In this document: in pieces, positions 23,375 to 33,073 of the stretch
Numbering within the stretch: position 1 is the first letter of the stretch
Layout of the letters: every line of letters begins with the position of its first letter
Assembly (NCBI GenBank): GCA_025517425.1
Contig: JAOPJY010000004.1
Span: forward strand, 1 to 64,000
DNA: 64,000 nucleotides
Source: Halobacteria archaeon AArc-dxtr1
Lineage (GTDB): Archaea; Halobacteriota; Halobacteria; Halobacteriales; Natrialbaceae
Direction of reading: 5' to 3'
Notes under the pieces: model-generated
What the model saw: only the letters and a program-made list of their open reading frames with translations
Database searches by the model: none
What the model was told of the DNA's origin: nothing
Position numbers and translations under genes: made by a program

Positions 23375-24223
23375 ATGATCGTCAGCGGATCCGCCTCTCA
23401 GACGCTTGCTGCCGCGCTCTCGCGAACCCTCGAGGAACCGCTCGCTCCTGTCACCTACGACCGGTTTCCGGACGGCGAGACCGTCGCCGCGGTCCCGGGG
23501 TTCGACGCCGAGCGTGCGGTGATCGTCGCCTCGACCGTCTCGAACGACGCCCACGTCGAACTGCTTCAGCTTCAGGACGCCGTCCGCGAGGCCGGCGCCT
23601 CGGAGGTCGTCACTGTCCTCCCGTACATGGGCTATGCCCGCCAGGACGCCGCCTTCGAGGCCGGCCAGCCGATCTCCGCGCGGGCGGTCGCCCGCGCCGT
23701 CTCGACCGGAGCGGACCGCGTCCTCACCGTCACTCCTCACGAGGAGGCTGTCTGTGACTTCTTCGACCCGCCTGCCACCGCGGTAAACGCGGCCGGTCGT
23801 CTGGCAGAACCCCTGCCCGATGACCTCGAAGACCCGGTTTTCCTCTCGCCCGACGCGGGGGCGATCGACCTCGCTGAGACCGTCCGCGACGCCTACGGTG
23901 CGGGCGAGACAGACTATTTCGAGAAGGTTCGTCGTTCGGCCTCCGATGTCGAGATCACCCCCAGCGACGTCGACGTGACGGGTCGAGACGTGGTCGTCGC
24001 CGACGACATCATCGCGACGGGATCGACGATGAGCGAGGCCATCGCCGTCCTCACCGACCGCGATGTCGGCCGGGTGTTCGTCACCTGCGTCCACCCCTTA
24101 CTCGCGCGAAACGCCGTCACGAAGCTCTCTCGAGCCGGCGTGGTGGCGATTTACGGGACCGATACCATCGAGCGTCCAGTCAGCGCTGTCTCGGTCGCGC
24201 CCGCGCTCGAACCACACCTGTAA
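23375..24223 (+). CDS. prs: Ribose-phosphate pyrophosphokinase
   Basis: PRPP synthetase makes the phosphoribosyl donor used by histidine, purine, pyrimidine and salvage pathways, including the upp product in this window. The 282-residue protein has the family order: RFPDGE near residue 29, the ATP-binding region ending in PYMGYARQDAAF, GQPISARAVA, and the PRPP loop VVVADDIIATGSTMSEA. The length matches the short archaeal form. ATG 23375 is chosen since MIVSGSAS is the usual N terminus; the upstream in-frame GTT/GTG region is not conserved-looking. Confidence 0.93.
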   Translation: MIVSGSASQTLAAALSRTLEEPLAPVTYDRFPDGETVAAVPGFDAERAVIVASTVSNDAHVELLQLQDAVREAGASEVVTVLPYMGYARQDAAFEAGQPISARAVARAVSTGADRVLTVTPHEEAVCDFFDPPATAVNAAGRLAEPLPDDLEDPVFLSPDAGAIDLAETVRDAYGAGETDYFEKVRRSASDVEITPSDVDVTGRDVVVADDIIATGSTMSEAIAVLTDRDVGRVFVTCVHPLLARNAVTKLSRAGVVAIYGTDTIERPVSAVSVAPALEPHL

Positions 24224-24290
24224 GCGCTGGTTCAAAGCGCGACTTTACCTTGCCCACATCCCTTTGTCGATGGCCACCATCGACTGCGGT

Positions 24291-24875
24291 ATGAACCGGC
24301 GGAGCCTCCTTGCCTCCGGAATTGGCGGACTCTCACTCGCCACCGCGGGCTGTCTCGACGCCCTCGAATCCGACGAGTTCGAGCCGACGCGCGAGGCTGC
24401 CTGTTCGCACGTTCCCGACGATGCTGAGCCGGTCTCACACACCTTGCAGACTCGCTCCGCCGACCCCGGCCAGCACGTCCTCGAGGAAGCCGACGAGCCG
24501 TTCGCGATGATTCGGGACGCAGACCATCTCGAAGCCCGGTTCACCGACGAACAGATCGAGACGCTCGAGGGAGTGAGTGCGATCTTCGAGCAGACTGACT
24601 TTGCGGAGTCCGTCGTCCTCCTCTGGGAGTACGACATCCCGAACCAGTCTCGAGAGGTCGAGTTTCTCGACGTTGTCTGGAATGGGCCACAGGAGGTTAC
24701 TGCCTACGGCTGCAGACACCAGGTGAGCGAACTCGGCCCGGAAGCACACACGTCCCACACGTGTGTGGTTAGGATCGACGCACCCGAACTCACGACCGCG
24801 AATCTCACCATCCACTCGAAGTCGGCGGGCTCCGATCTGCAGGAAACGACGTATACCGACACCATCGACGAATAG
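24291..24875 (+). CDS. Small Tat lipoprotein, haloarchaeal
   Basis: A 194-residue exported lipoprotein: NRRSLLASGIGG twin-Arg region, lipobox ending AGC at about residue 20. The mature part is mixed alpha/beta with paired Cys (AACSHV early, and YGCRHQ with HTCVV late) that may form disulfides. It stops 8 bases before the stop of ileS on the opposite strand. I do not recognise the family. An in-frame ATG at 24270 would add seven residues before the Tat motif and cannot be excluded. Confidence 0.7.
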   Translation: MNRRSLLASGIGGLSLATAGCLDALESDEFEPTREAACSHVPDDAEPVSHTLQTRSADPGQHVLEEADEPFAMIRDADHLEARFTDEQIETLEGVSAIFEQTDFAESVVLLWEYDIPNQSREVEFLDVVWNGPQEVTAYGCRHQVSELGPEAHTSHTCVVRIDAPELTTANLTIHSKSAGSDLQETTYTDTIDE

Positions 24876-24882
24876 TGTTCAC

Positions 24883-27800
24883 TCAGTCCGACGCTTCTGC
24901 GGCCGCCACCGGCTCGATCGCGATCTCCATCTCGATCCCCTCAACCTCCCACTCCTTGCGGTGGCCGTCTTCGACCGTGCCGAGTTCGTCGGCGCGGACC
25001 TCCTCGCGGATGAGATCCTCGCGTTCGGCGACGAGGTCGGCGACGCGGTCGTCGGCGATCTCGAGGTCGAGTTCGATGCGGGCTTCGACGTCTAAATCGA
25101 GTTCCTTGCGCATCTCCTGGACCCGGCGGATGACCTCGCGGGCGTAGCCCTCGCTCTCGATGTCGTCGGTCAGCGAGGCATCGACGTAGGCGACGCCGCG
25201 GTCGTCGCCGTCGACGCCGAAGGCGGTCCCTGCGACGCCCTCTGGCGTCTCGGTGACGAATGAAACCATCTCCTCGGTGATTTCCTCGCCGTCCTCGAGG
25301 ACGCCCTCGACGGCGGCCTCGATCGCGTCCAGGCCCGGCTCCTCGATTCGCGCCTCGTTCAACGCGGTCATGACTTCGCCGGCGCGGCCGCCGAAGGCGG
25401 GGCCGAGCTCGCTCATATCGGCCTCGGCGCTGTAGGCGAGTTCGCCCCAGCGCTCGTCGGGGGAGACCAGCTGGATCTCCCGGGCGTTCAACCGGTCTGC
25501 CAGAAGCGACTCGTGGCGGGAGACGGCCTCGACGACGCGCTCGTCGCTGGCGGCGACGACGACCCGCGGGACGGGCCAGCGGAGCTTCCGCCCGGCCTGT
25601 TGGCGGGCGTTGGCGCCAGCCTCCTCGATCGCTCGGAGGAGCGTGACGTCGGTCTCTAGGACCTCGTCCTCCCAGTACTCGTCGACGGCGGGCCAGTCTT
25701 CCATGTGGACCGTCGGATGGGCGCTCTCGCCGGTCAGGGTGCCGTAGATCTCTTCTGAGATGAACGGGGCGTAGGGAGCCAGCAGGACGACGACCTCGCG
25801 CAGCACCCGGTAGATCGTCGCGTACGCCGCGTTCTTCGAGGCGCTGTCTTCTTCTTCCCACATACGCTCGCGGACCGCCTGAACGTAGTACCGCGAGACG
25901 TCCTCGACGACGAACTCGAGGAGGGCGTCGAGTGCACGGTCCTGGCGGAACTGCTCTAATTCCGCAGTCATCTCGGCTTTCGTCGACTGCAACCGGGCGA
26001 GCAACCACTCGTCGAGTGCCTCTAGATCGTCGTCTACAGCCTCGAGATCCGTCTCGTCCGGATCGAAGCCGTCCAAGCGCATGTACGGCAGCGGGAAGCG
26101 GAAGACGTTCCAGAGCGTGCGGAGGTCGCTCTCCATCGTCCGCATGCCATCCCACGAGAAGCGCATGTCCTCGCCCTGCGGGTTCGCCGAGAGCAGGAAC
26201 ATCCGCATCGCGTCGGCGCCGTGGCGGTCGATCGCCTCGTGGGGCTCGACGACGTTGCCGACCGACTTCGACATCTTTCGGCCGTCCTCGTCCAAGGCGT
26301 GGCCGTGCATCAGCACCTGATCGTAGGGGACCTCCCCCATCGCGGCGGTCCCCATCCCGAGCTGGGACCAGAACCAGCCCCGCGTCTGGTCGTGGGCTTC
26401 GAGGATGAAGTCGGCGGGCCAGAGCTCGTCGAACCGCGAGTCATCCTCGGGGAAGTCGAGCGTCCCCCACGACGCGACCGAGGAGTCGAGCCAGACGTCG
26501 AACACGTCGTCCACGCGGGTGTAGGTCGTGTCGCCCTCGGTGATCGTGAGCTCGTCGACGGTGTCCTTGTGGAGGTCCACCGCGGCGGGATCGACGTCTT
26601 GGTCGACCCGATCGGCCAGCTCCTCGCGGGTCGAGATGACGATCATGTCTTCGTCGTCATCTCGGTCTTCGGGCGTCCAGACGGGCAGCGGAATCCCCCA
26701 GTAACGCTGCCGGGAGACGTTCCAGTCGGGCGCCTCCTCGACGAAGTCCCGGAAGCGGTTGTCACGGGCCCACTCGGGGTACCACTGACTGTCCTCGATG
26801 TTGTCGAGCAGCTCGTCTTTGACGTCCGTGATCGTGATGAACCACTGGTCGGTGACGATCTGGATGATACCCGTATCACAGCGCCAGCAGTGCCCATAGC
26901 TGTGGTGGACCGTCTCCTCGGTCAGCAAGGCACCGTTCTCTGCGAGGTCGTTCGTAATCTCGGGGTCGGCGTCCTTGACGAACTGGTCCGCATATTTGCC
27001 GGCCTCGTCGGTGTAGACGCCGTCGCCGCCGACAGGACAGAAGACCGGAAGGCCGAGCTCGGTTCCCCGGTTGAAGTCCTCTTCACCGTGGCCGGGCGCG
27101 GAGTGGACGAGTCCGGTGCCGTCGCCGTGGGTGTCGACGTAGTCGGCGGCGTAGACCTCGTGGACGCCCTCGCCGCTGACGCCGTCGGGCACTTCTTCGG
27201 CGAGGGGGTGGTCGTAGGACCAGCCGACCAGCTCCTCGCCGGTCAGTTCTACTTCGACCTCGTAGTCGTCGTACCGGCCCGCCTTCAGGACGTCCTCGTG
27301 TTTGGCCTCGGCGAGATAGAGGAGTTCCTCCTCCCCGTCCTTTTCGGCGCGAACGCCGACGTACTCGCCCTCCTCGTCGACCGCGACGAAGGTGTTTGCC
27401 GGGATCGTCCACGGCGTCGTCGTCCAGATGACGACCGAGCCCTCCCGATCCGAGAGCTCGAATTTGACGTAGATCGAGGGGTCCTCGACGTCCTCGTACT
27501 CGACCTCGTTGTTCGCGATCGCGGTCTCACATCGGGGACACTGACTGATCGACCGGTGGCCCTTCTCGACTAAGCCGCGCTCTGCGGCCTTCGAGAAGCC
27601 CCACCAGGCGGCCTCCATGTACTCCGGACTGACGGTTCGATACGGGTTTTCCCAGTCCATCCAGACGCCGAATGACTGGAAGTCAGACTGCAGCCCCTCG
27701 AGTTGCTCGTCGGCGTAGTCTTTGCACTCCTGGATGAAGTTCTCCTCGCCGAACGCCTCGATGTCTTTCTTGTTCTCGAAGCCCAGTTTCTCCTCGACTT

Positions 27801-28089
27801 TCGTCTCGATCGGCAGCCCGTGCATGTCGTAGCCCGGCCGATCGGTAACGTCGTACCCCTGCATGCGCAGAAAGCGGATATAGACGTCTTTGAGGGACTT
27901 GTTCCAGGTGGTTCCCATGTGCGCCGACCCCGAAGTGTACGGCGGCCCGTCGACGAAGAAGTACGACTCGCCGTCCGCCCGGTGCTCGACCGTCCGCTCG
28001 TAGGCGTCGACCTCGTCCCAGTAGTCGAAGACGCGCTGTTCGAGCGCCTCGGGATCGTACTGGTCGTCGACCTCGCCGAACCTGCTCAT
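24883..28089 (-). CDS. ileS: Isoleucyl-tRNA synthetase
   Basis: IleS charges tRNA-Ile. The 1068-residue class I synthetase has the HIGH-type motif as HMGT (PPYTSGSAHMGT, about residues 50-61), the Rossmann core, the large editing insert with GTGLVHSAPGHGEEDF, the tRNA-binding WYPEWARDNRFRDFVEEAPDWN region and the KMSKS loop (DGRKMSKSVGN). The anticodon-binding and C-terminal domains are rich in Asp/Glu, a halophilic trait. The length is the full archaeal/eukaryal-like type. ATG 28089 is the natural start (MSRFGEVDDQYDPE). Confidence 0.97.
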   Translation of the reverse strand: MSRFGEVDDQYDPEALEQRVFDYWDEVDAYERTVEHRADGESYFFVDGPPYTSGSAHMGTTWNKSLKDVYIRFLRMQGYDVTDRPGYDMHGLPIETKVEEKLGFENKKDIEAFGEENFIQECKDYADEQLEGLQSDFQSFGVWMDWENPYRTVSPEYMEAAWWGFSKAAERGLVEKGHRSISQCPRCETAIANNEVEYEDVEDPSIYVKFELSDREGSVVIWTTTPWTIPANTFVAVDEEGEYVGVRAEKDGEEELLYLAEAKHEDVLKAGRYDDYEVEVELTGEELVGWSYDHPLAEEVPDGVSGEGVHEVYAADYVDTHGDGTGLVHSAPGHGEEDFNRGTELGLPVFCPVGGDGVYTDEAGKYADQFVKDADPEITNDLAENGALLTEETVHHSYGHCWRCDTGIIQIVTDQWFITITDVKDELLDNIEDSQWYPEWARDNRFRDFVEEAPDWNVSRQRYWGIPLPVWTPEDRDDDEDMIVISTREELADRVDQDVDPAAVDLHKDTVDELTITEGDTTYTRVDDVFDVWLDSSVASWGTLDFPEDDSRFDELWPADFILEAHDQTRGWFWSQLGMGTAAMGEVPYDQVLMHGHALDEDGRKMSKSVGNVVEPHEAIDRHGADAMRMFLLSANPQGEDMRFSWDGMRTMESDLRTLWNVFRFPLPYMRLDGFDPDETDLEAVDDDLEALDEWLLARLQSTKAEMTAELEQFRQDRALDALLEFVVEDVSRYYVQAVRERMWEEEDSASKNAAYATIYRVLREVVVLLAPYAPFISEEIYGTLTGESAHPTVHMEDWPAVDEYWEDEVLETDVTLLRAIEEAGANARQQAGRKLRWPVPRVVVAASDERVVEAVSRHESLLADRLNAREIQLVSPDERWGELAYSAEADMSELGPAFGGRAGEVMTALNEARIEEPGLDAIEAAVEGVLEDGEEITEEMVSFVTETPEGVAGTAFGVDGDDRGVAYVDASLTDDIESEGYAREVIRRVQEMRKELDLDVEARIELDLEIADDRVADLVAEREDLIREEVRADELGTVEDGHRKEWEVEGIEMEIAIEPVAAAEASD

Positions 28090-28212
28090 GTCCGACGTAA
28101 TTGCCCCGGACGGTAAAGAGGAATCGATATCGAGGGTCGTTCGGCGTACGGGCTCCGGGCATTTCCGTTGAACGCCACTTCTTTGCTCTGCGGCCAGAAA
28201 GCGCCTGGCACG

Positions 28213-28476
28213 ATGCTTACGGCACGCGACGCAGTCGGCGTTCTCTTCGACCTGGCGGTATTGAAACTCCTCCTCGTGGTGCTTCTCGGCCGGTGGATGA
28301 TCGCCACATCGGCTCCCATCGCGGCCGGCGTCGACAGCGCGGGGCTCCTCCCAGCCCTCTCGTCGGCCCTCGCCTCGGCTACCGTCCTGGTCGGCTACGT
28401 TCTCTACTATGGGGCCGCCCTCGCATTGCTGGTCAAACTCGTCTACGAGGCGACCGCGCTGGCCGACTCGCGCTAA
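28213..28476 (+). CDS. Small two-segment membrane protein
   Basis: An 87-residue protein starting at ATG 28213 (MLTARDAVGVLF). Two hydrophobic segments (about 10-30 and 50-78) are separated by a short Gly/Ala loop. No motif identifies a function. Its stop overlaps the stop of the convergent gene at 28473: the four bases CTAA serve TAA here and TAG on the other strand. Confidence 0.65.
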   Translation: MLTARDAVGVLFDLAVLKLLLVVLLGRWMIATSAPIAAGVDSAGLLPALSSALASATVLVGYVLYYGAALALLVKLVYEATALADSR

Positions 28477-28700
28477 CGCGAGTGGACCGTTCGAAGAACC
28501 TTCTGGTAGCCCATGGCGTAGACGCCAGCGTAGAGCATGATGGCGCCCATCGCGGCGAGCCAGAGGGCGACTGCCCCCTCACCAGTGGCGAAGTACTGGA
28601 CGCTCGCGTACTCCACAATGAGTCCGCCTGCTGTAAGCAGGGCAGCGAGGATCGTGTACAGAAGCAGCGAGACCGATTCAACGAGTATCTCCGGGGCCAT
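28473..28700 (-). CDS. Small membrane protein, convergent overlap
   Basis: A 75-residue protein with two hydrophobic segments (about 8-30 and 41-63) and a basic C-terminal tail (KVLRTVHSR). It is unrelated by eye to its convergent neighbour, although both are short two-segment proteins. Codon use and hydrophobic pattern look real; function unknown. Confidence 0.65.
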   Translation of the reverse strand: MAPEILVESVSLLLYTILAALLTAGGLIVEYASVQYFATGEGAVALWLAAMGAIMLYAGVYAMGYQKVLRTVHSR

Positions 28701-28797
28701 TGTCGACCGTAACGAACCCGACGATCCTAAACGTGTTGTCCCTCGGTGAACGACATCGCGATCGATCCGACCGAGCTATCTTGATCGAGCGCCGAAC

Positions 28798-29487
28798 GTG
28801 CTTGTGACCGGGCCGACTGACGATTCCGGAGCCGATGCCCACGACCCACGGTTTCCAGACTCGCGTCACATCCTCGACCGCGACTGCGAGCGCTGTCCTA
28901 CACTCGCCGAGGGCCGAAACTGTATCTCCTGGGGAACCGGCCCACTCGACGCCACCGTCTTCGTGATCGGCGAGGCGCCCGGCGCCGGCACCCCTGAGGC
29001 CGACCGCTGGCGCGGGGGCAACTGGACCGGGAAGGCCTACACCTCGCGACACTCGGGTCGGCGCATTCGCCGGATGATCGAGACGATCGGCTACGGCGAC
29101 GACGCCTACTACACCAACGCCGTCAAGTGCTTCCCGCCGGATCCTGACGATCCCTCCAGTAACCGAGAGCCGACCGACGAGGAGCGCACGAACTGTCGAA
29201 CCCACCTGCTCGACGAGATCGAGACGGTCTCTCCAACCGTCGTCCTCGCCACCGGCAAGCACGCGACGGCGTCCGTTCTCGCCGCCGAAGGACGATCGCT
29301 CGACGGCTTCCTCGAAACCGTCCTCGAGCCCGTCCGCTGCGAGCGACTCGACGCCTGGTTCGTGCCCATTTTGCACCCGTCTTACCAGGACGTCTGGATC
29401 GGTCGCCTCGGTTACGAGCCCGAGGAGTACCTCGCGGCGATCGGCGAGACGATCGCCGACTGCCTGGCGACGCCACTCGAGAACTGA
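28798..29487 (+). CDS. Uracil-DNA glycosylase family protein
   Basis: A 229-residue member of the family 4/5 uracil-DNA glycosylase group, which removes uracil arising from cytosine deamination. Motif A is GEAPGAGTPEAD and motif B is the HPSYQDVW block. Cysteines expected for an iron-sulfur cluster are present: CERC near residue 31, one in AVKCFPPD and one in NCRTHL. The internal RHSGRRIRRMIE stretch is a probable DNA contact. Start is GTG 28798, with a second in-frame GTG two codons later as an alternative. Whether it is type 4 or type 5 needs alignment. Confidence 0.85.
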   Translation: MLVTGPTDDSGADAHDPRFPDSRHILDRDCERCPTLAEGRNCISWGTGPLDATVFVIGEAPGAGTPEADRWRGGNWTGKAYTSRHSGRRIRRMIETIGYGDDAYYTNAVKCFPPDPDDPSSNREPTDEERTNCRTHLLDEIETVSPTVVLATGKHATASVLAAEGRSLDGFLETVLEPVRCERLDAWFVPILHPSYQDVWIGRLGYEPEEYLAAIGETIADCLATPLEN

Positions 29488-29543
29488 TTTGCGATGTCAA
29501 CTGGCGTTGATCACTACCATCTCACCGTCATGATCACTGCCAT

Positions 29544-31055
29544 CTATCCGTCACCTCGAACGCGCTCCAGTGCGTGCGCCGCGTCGAGGACGGTCGCGTC
29601 GTCGAAGCGCGACCCGACGAGCGAGAGACCGACGGGGAGCCCGTCGACCGTTCCGGCGGGTACGCTCACCGCCGGATGGCCGGTCCGGTTGAATCCCTTC
29701 GTGTTGGCGACGACGAGCTCCTCGGCCAGCCGGTCGTACTCGTCTCGCTCGGGATCGCGTTCGGGTGCGGTCCCCAGTGTGGTCGGCATGGCGAGGACGT
29801 CCACGGTCTCGAGGGCCTCGTCGTAGCGCTCGGCGAGTTCAACGGTGAGATTCATCCCGTCGGCGTAGTACCGCGAGTGGTACTCCCGGTTCGTGTAGGC
29901 GCCGACGAGCAAGGAGAGCTTGAGCGCAGCCGGGAAGTCGTCGGCCTGCGCTCGCCGGAACTTGCCGAACGACTCCACCCAGGACGTGTTGTACCACGCC
30001 TTCCACCCGTGGCCCAGCCCCTCGCCCGTTACTGCGTCGAGCAGCCCCTCTGCGGCACAGACCGAGTGGATATCCGCTGCGTCGCGGTGGATCGGCACCG
30101 AAATTTCTGTCACGGATGCCCCGGCGTCGGCGAGCTCGTCGATCGCGCCCCTGACCACGTTGAGGACGGCCTCGTCGGCCGCCGGCCGGTCGAACCCCTC
30201 CTCGAGCACGCCGATTCGAAGGTCGGTCGGGTCTCCCTCTAGACTCGCCTCGTACTGTTCTGTCGGCACGTCAGCGGGACTCCGGAGGTCGCGTTCGTTG
30301 CTGCCGGCAACGGCCGAGAGGAGCCGCGCGACGGTCTCGACGTCGGGCCCCATCGGCCCCGGATGGTCGATCGCGTGTTCGAGGCCGATACAGCCTGTGT
30401 AGGGGACGAGCCCGTACGTCGGTTTGTGGCCGACGATTCCACAGAACGAAGCCGGAATGCGCACGCTCCCGCCCTGATCGGTGCCGATGGCTGCGTCGAC
30501 GTCACCGGTCGCAACGGCAACCGCGCTGCCACCGCTCGAGCCACCGGCCAGGTGATCCCGATTTCGCGGATTCAGGATCGCTCCGAACGCGCTGTGTCCG
30601 GTCGTCGTCATCGCCATATCGTCCATGTTCGTCTTGCCGACGACGTCGGCACCTGCAGCGAGTAGCCGTGTGACGATCGTCGCGTCCACGTCGGGGACGT
30701 AGCCCTCGACCACGCGCGAACCGCAGGTCATCTCCACGCCGGCGACGCAGACGTTGTCCTTGATCGCGACGTCCAGTCCGGTGAGCTCCCCCTCGTCGGC
30801 GCCGCTCACGTGACACCGGGTGACCCACGCGTTGTGCGGATCGTCGTCGGTCGGTGCTCGCCGTCCCGAACTCCGTTCCCGAACCTCGCGGCCGCCGAGA
30901 CGAGGCTCGAGATCGTACGAGCGGACCGTCTCGAACTCGTCGACGCGGTCTTCGGCTAACTCTTCGAAGAGCGTGAGCTCCTCGTCGGTGAGATCGAGGT
31001 ACAGTTGCTCGCCGAGTTCGCGAAGGGCCATCTCGGTCGGCGGACGGATGGGCAT
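29544..31055 (-). CDS. Amidase signature family hydrolase
   Basis: A 503-residue amidase with the Ser-cisSer-Lys triad: the Lys in DVAIKDNVCVAG, and the serines in GGSSGGSAVAVA and GTDQGGSVRIPAS. The overall layout is like GatA, but haloarchaea encode GatA with partners GatB and GatC, which are absent here, so this is more likely a free-standing amidase of unknown substrate. ATG 31055 is used; a GTG two codons upstream also fits. The N-terminal 90 residues are helical and acidic. Confidence 0.85.
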   Translation of the reverse strand: MPIRPPTEMALRELGEQLYLDLTDEELTLFEELAEDRVDEFETVRSYDLEPRLGGREVRERSSGRRAPTDDDPHNAWVTRCHVSGADEGELTGLDVAIKDNVCVAGVEMTCGSRVVEGYVPDVDATIVTRLLAAGADVVGKTNMDDMAMTTTGHSAFGAILNPRNRDHLAGGSSGGSAVAVATGDVDAAIGTDQGGSVRIPASFCGIVGHKPTYGLVPYTGCIGLEHAIDHPGPMGPDVETVARLLSAVAGSNERDLRSPADVPTEQYEASLEGDPTDLRIGVLEEGFDRPAADEAVLNVVRGAIDELADAGASVTEISVPIHRDAADIHSVCAAEGLLDAVTGEGLGHGWKAWYNTSWVESFGKFRRAQADDFPAALKLSLLVGAYTNREYHSRYYADGMNLTVELAERYDEALETVDVLAMPTTLGTAPERDPERDEYDRLAEELVVANTKGFNRTGHPAVSVPAGTVDGLPVGLSLVGSRFDDATVLDAAHALERVRGDG

Positions 31056-31279
31056 GCACACTCACACACCGCGTCACGCCAAAGGAGTGTGTATCGCGAG
31101 TCGTGACTGTCACGCCGTCGTTGGGAGTCGTGGCTGTCCCGCCATCGCCGACATGGCCACGACCCGCAGGCGGTGCCACGATGACGTCGACGGAAAAACG
31201 CTGCTACTCAAAACCGGCTGGCACCTGCAGCCCCGCTCACTTCCCCGCCTTAGCTCGAACGTCAGTCGTGTCTTCGAGC

Positions 31280-32521
31280 ATGAATCGCGATCACCCGTCA
31301 CGGTCTGACGAAACGGGTAACTCTGAATCGACCGCGATGCAAAAGAGCATCGAGGTCGAGTACTGGGTGATCGACCAAGACGGCGAACTCACGTCCCCAG
31401 GCCCGCTCGTCGATCACTCCGACCAGGTCGAAGAGGAGTTCGTCGAACCCCTCTTCGAGCTGAAGACGCCACCCTGCGAGACGATCCACGGTCTGCGAAC
31501 GACGTTCGTCGACCAGCTCGACGACGTACTCTCTCGCGCGGACGAGCTCGGGAAGAAACTCGTTCCCTTCGGGACGCCGATCAACTGCGAGTCGATCGAT
31601 CGGCTGCCGGGCGAGCGGGGTCGGATCCAGAAAGCGGTCGTCGGATCGAACTTCGACTTCTCGAAGTACTGTGCGGGAACCCACGTCCACTTCGAGCAGC
31701 GAAACGTCGTCGACCAGTTGAACGCGCTGATCGCGCTCGATCCGGCGCTCGCTCTCTGTAACTCGTCGCCGTACCTGCAGGGCGAGTGGGTCGCCGACGG
31801 CGCCCGCGCGTACTGCTATCGGAAACGCGGCTACGCGGAGTTCCCGAAACACGGCCAGCTCTGGCACTACGTCGACACCGTCGCCCAGTGGCACCGCCGC
31901 CTCGAGCGCCGGTACGAGGAGTTCGAAGCGGCAGCCGCGGAGGCAGGCGTCGATGACGACGCATTTGCCGACCACTTCTCGCCAGACGACGTCGTCTGGA
32001 CGCCGGTCCGGCTCCGAACGGAGATGCCGACCGTGGAGTGGCGCGCACCCGACGCCACCCTTCCGAGTCAGCTGCTCCGACTCGTCTCGGCGCTCGACGA
32101 CGTGATGGAGGCGGTCCACCACACCAACGTTCGGATCGCGGGTGGAGAGTCGGCTCACAGCGCGGCTGACGGCGGAAGCGAGTTCGTCTCCACCCGGACG
32201 CCACATACGGCACCCGGGACGAGCTCTCCGGACCGAATCGATTCGGGAGCGGCGGGTATCTCCCCCGAGGCAATCACTCTGCCCGCCTTCGAGCCCCTGT
32301 GCGAGCTCGTCGAGGCGGCCATGCACGACGGAATGCACTCCGATCCCGTCGTCGACTATCTCGAGCGAATGGGGTTCCCGACCGCAGAGTTCCATCCACT
32401 CTCCTCACAGATCGACGGTCGGCAGTTCGTCACGAAAGCCGACGCCTGCGACCTGCGACTCGAGTACGCCGACCGACTCGAGGAGGACGTGGCGACGCTG
32501 GCCGGACGTTCCCACAGCTAA
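31280..32521 (+). CDS. gshA: Glutamate-cysteine ligase, GCS2 family
   Basis: GshA joins glutamate and cysteine to give gamma-glutamylcysteine, the main low-molecular-weight thiol of haloarchaea (known biochemistry of the group). The 413-residue protein matches the GCS2 (YbdK-like) fold: IEVEYWVIDQ starts the catalytic domain, followed by CAGTHVHFEQ (metal and ATP region), and RTEMPTVEWRAPDAT near the middle. ATG 31280 leaves 19 residues before the domain; ATG 31337 is also possible. A Ser/Thr/Gly-rich insert (residues 290-325) looks like a disordered surface loop. It lies 67 bases before the HIT gene, but that gene has its own promoter. Confidence 0.88.
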   Translation: MNRDHPSRSDETGNSESTAMQKSIEVEYWVIDQDGELTSPGPLVDHSDQVEEEFVEPLFELKTPPCETIHGLRTTFVDQLDDVLSRADELGKKLVPFGTPINCESIDRLPGERGRIQKAVVGSNFDFSKYCAGTHVHFEQRNVVDQLNALIALDPALALCNSSPYLQGEWVADGARAYCYRKRGYAEFPKHGQLWHYVDTVAQWHRRLERRYEEFEAAAAEAGVDDDAFADHFSPDDVVWTPVRLRTEMPTVEWRAPDATLPSQLLRLVSALDDVMEAVHHTNVRIAGGESAHSAADGGSEFVSTRTPHTAPGTSSPDRIDSGAAGISPEAITLPAFEPLCELVEAAMHDGMHSDPVVDYLERMGFPTAEFHPLSSQIDGRQFVTKADACDLRLEYADRLEEDVATLAGRSHS

Positions 32522-32557
32522 TCCGAGACGCGGCGTTCGACGGCGTTTTGCGGTAAG

Positions 32558-32564
32558 TTTCTTA
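32558..32564 (+). promoter_or_regulatory. TATA-like box of the HIT gene
   Basis: TTTCTTA is centred 28 bases before ATG 32589, immediately after the gshA stop. Confidence 0.5.
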
Positions 32565-32588
32565 CACCACGCCGACACACTGTGGTGT

Positions 32589-33008
32589 ATGAGCACGATC
32601 TTCAGCCAGATCGTCGATGGAGAGATTCCCGCCCGCGTCGTCTACGAGGACGAGACGACCCTCGCCTTTCTCGACGCAAACCCCCTCGCACCGGGACACA
32701 CCCTCGTCATCCCGAAAGCCGAGTACGAACGACTGAACGACGTCCCCGAGGACGAGGCCGCGGATCTCTACGCGACGATCCACCAGCTAGTCCCCGCCGT
32801 CGAGCAGGCAGTCGACGCCGATGCGACCACCGTCGCGTTCAACAACGGTGAGGCCGCCGGGCAGGAGGTTCCCCACGTTCACTGCCACATCGTCCCCCGG
32901 TTCGCCGGCGACGGCGGCGGCCCGATCCACGCCATCGCGGGCGAGACGCCCGAGTTAGCCGACGAGGAACTCGACGCCATCGCAGACGAGATCGGCGAGC
33001 GGATCTGA
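32589..33008 (+). CDS. HIT-family nucleotide hydrolase or transferase
   Basis: A 139-residue histidine-triad protein. The catalytic signature is HVHCHIVPRF (His-x-His-x-His), with the preceding NNGEAAGQEVPH block and the N-terminal FSQIVDGEIPARVVYED typical of the Hint/PKCI branch. These enzymes hydrolyse nucleoside phosphoramidates or dinucleotides. The family is near-universal, and the exact substrate cannot be predicted. The start is fixed by the promoter 28 bases upstream. Confidence 0.92.
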   Translation: MSTIFSQIVDGEIPARVVYEDETTLAFLDANPLAPGHTLVIPKAEYERLNDVPEDEAADLYATIHQLVPAVEQAVDADATTVAFNNGEAAGQEVPHVHCHIVPRFAGDGGGPIHAIAGETPELADEELDAIADEIGERI

Positions 33009-33073
33009 CGCCAATCCCCAGCGTCAGCCCCACCTGCCGCCACCGTTTTGTCGATCGAACGTGAGCCCCACCT

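Noticed and set aside
26221-27573. A 450-codon open frame on the plus strand opposite ileS
   Set aside because: It is antisense to a certain housekeeping gene, Val/Asp-rich without domains, and is a by-product of GC-rich codon use.
29544-31055. GatA subunit of the tRNA amidotransferase
   Set aside because: The triad fits, but gatB and gatC are absent and the protein has a different N terminus; kept as a generic amidase.
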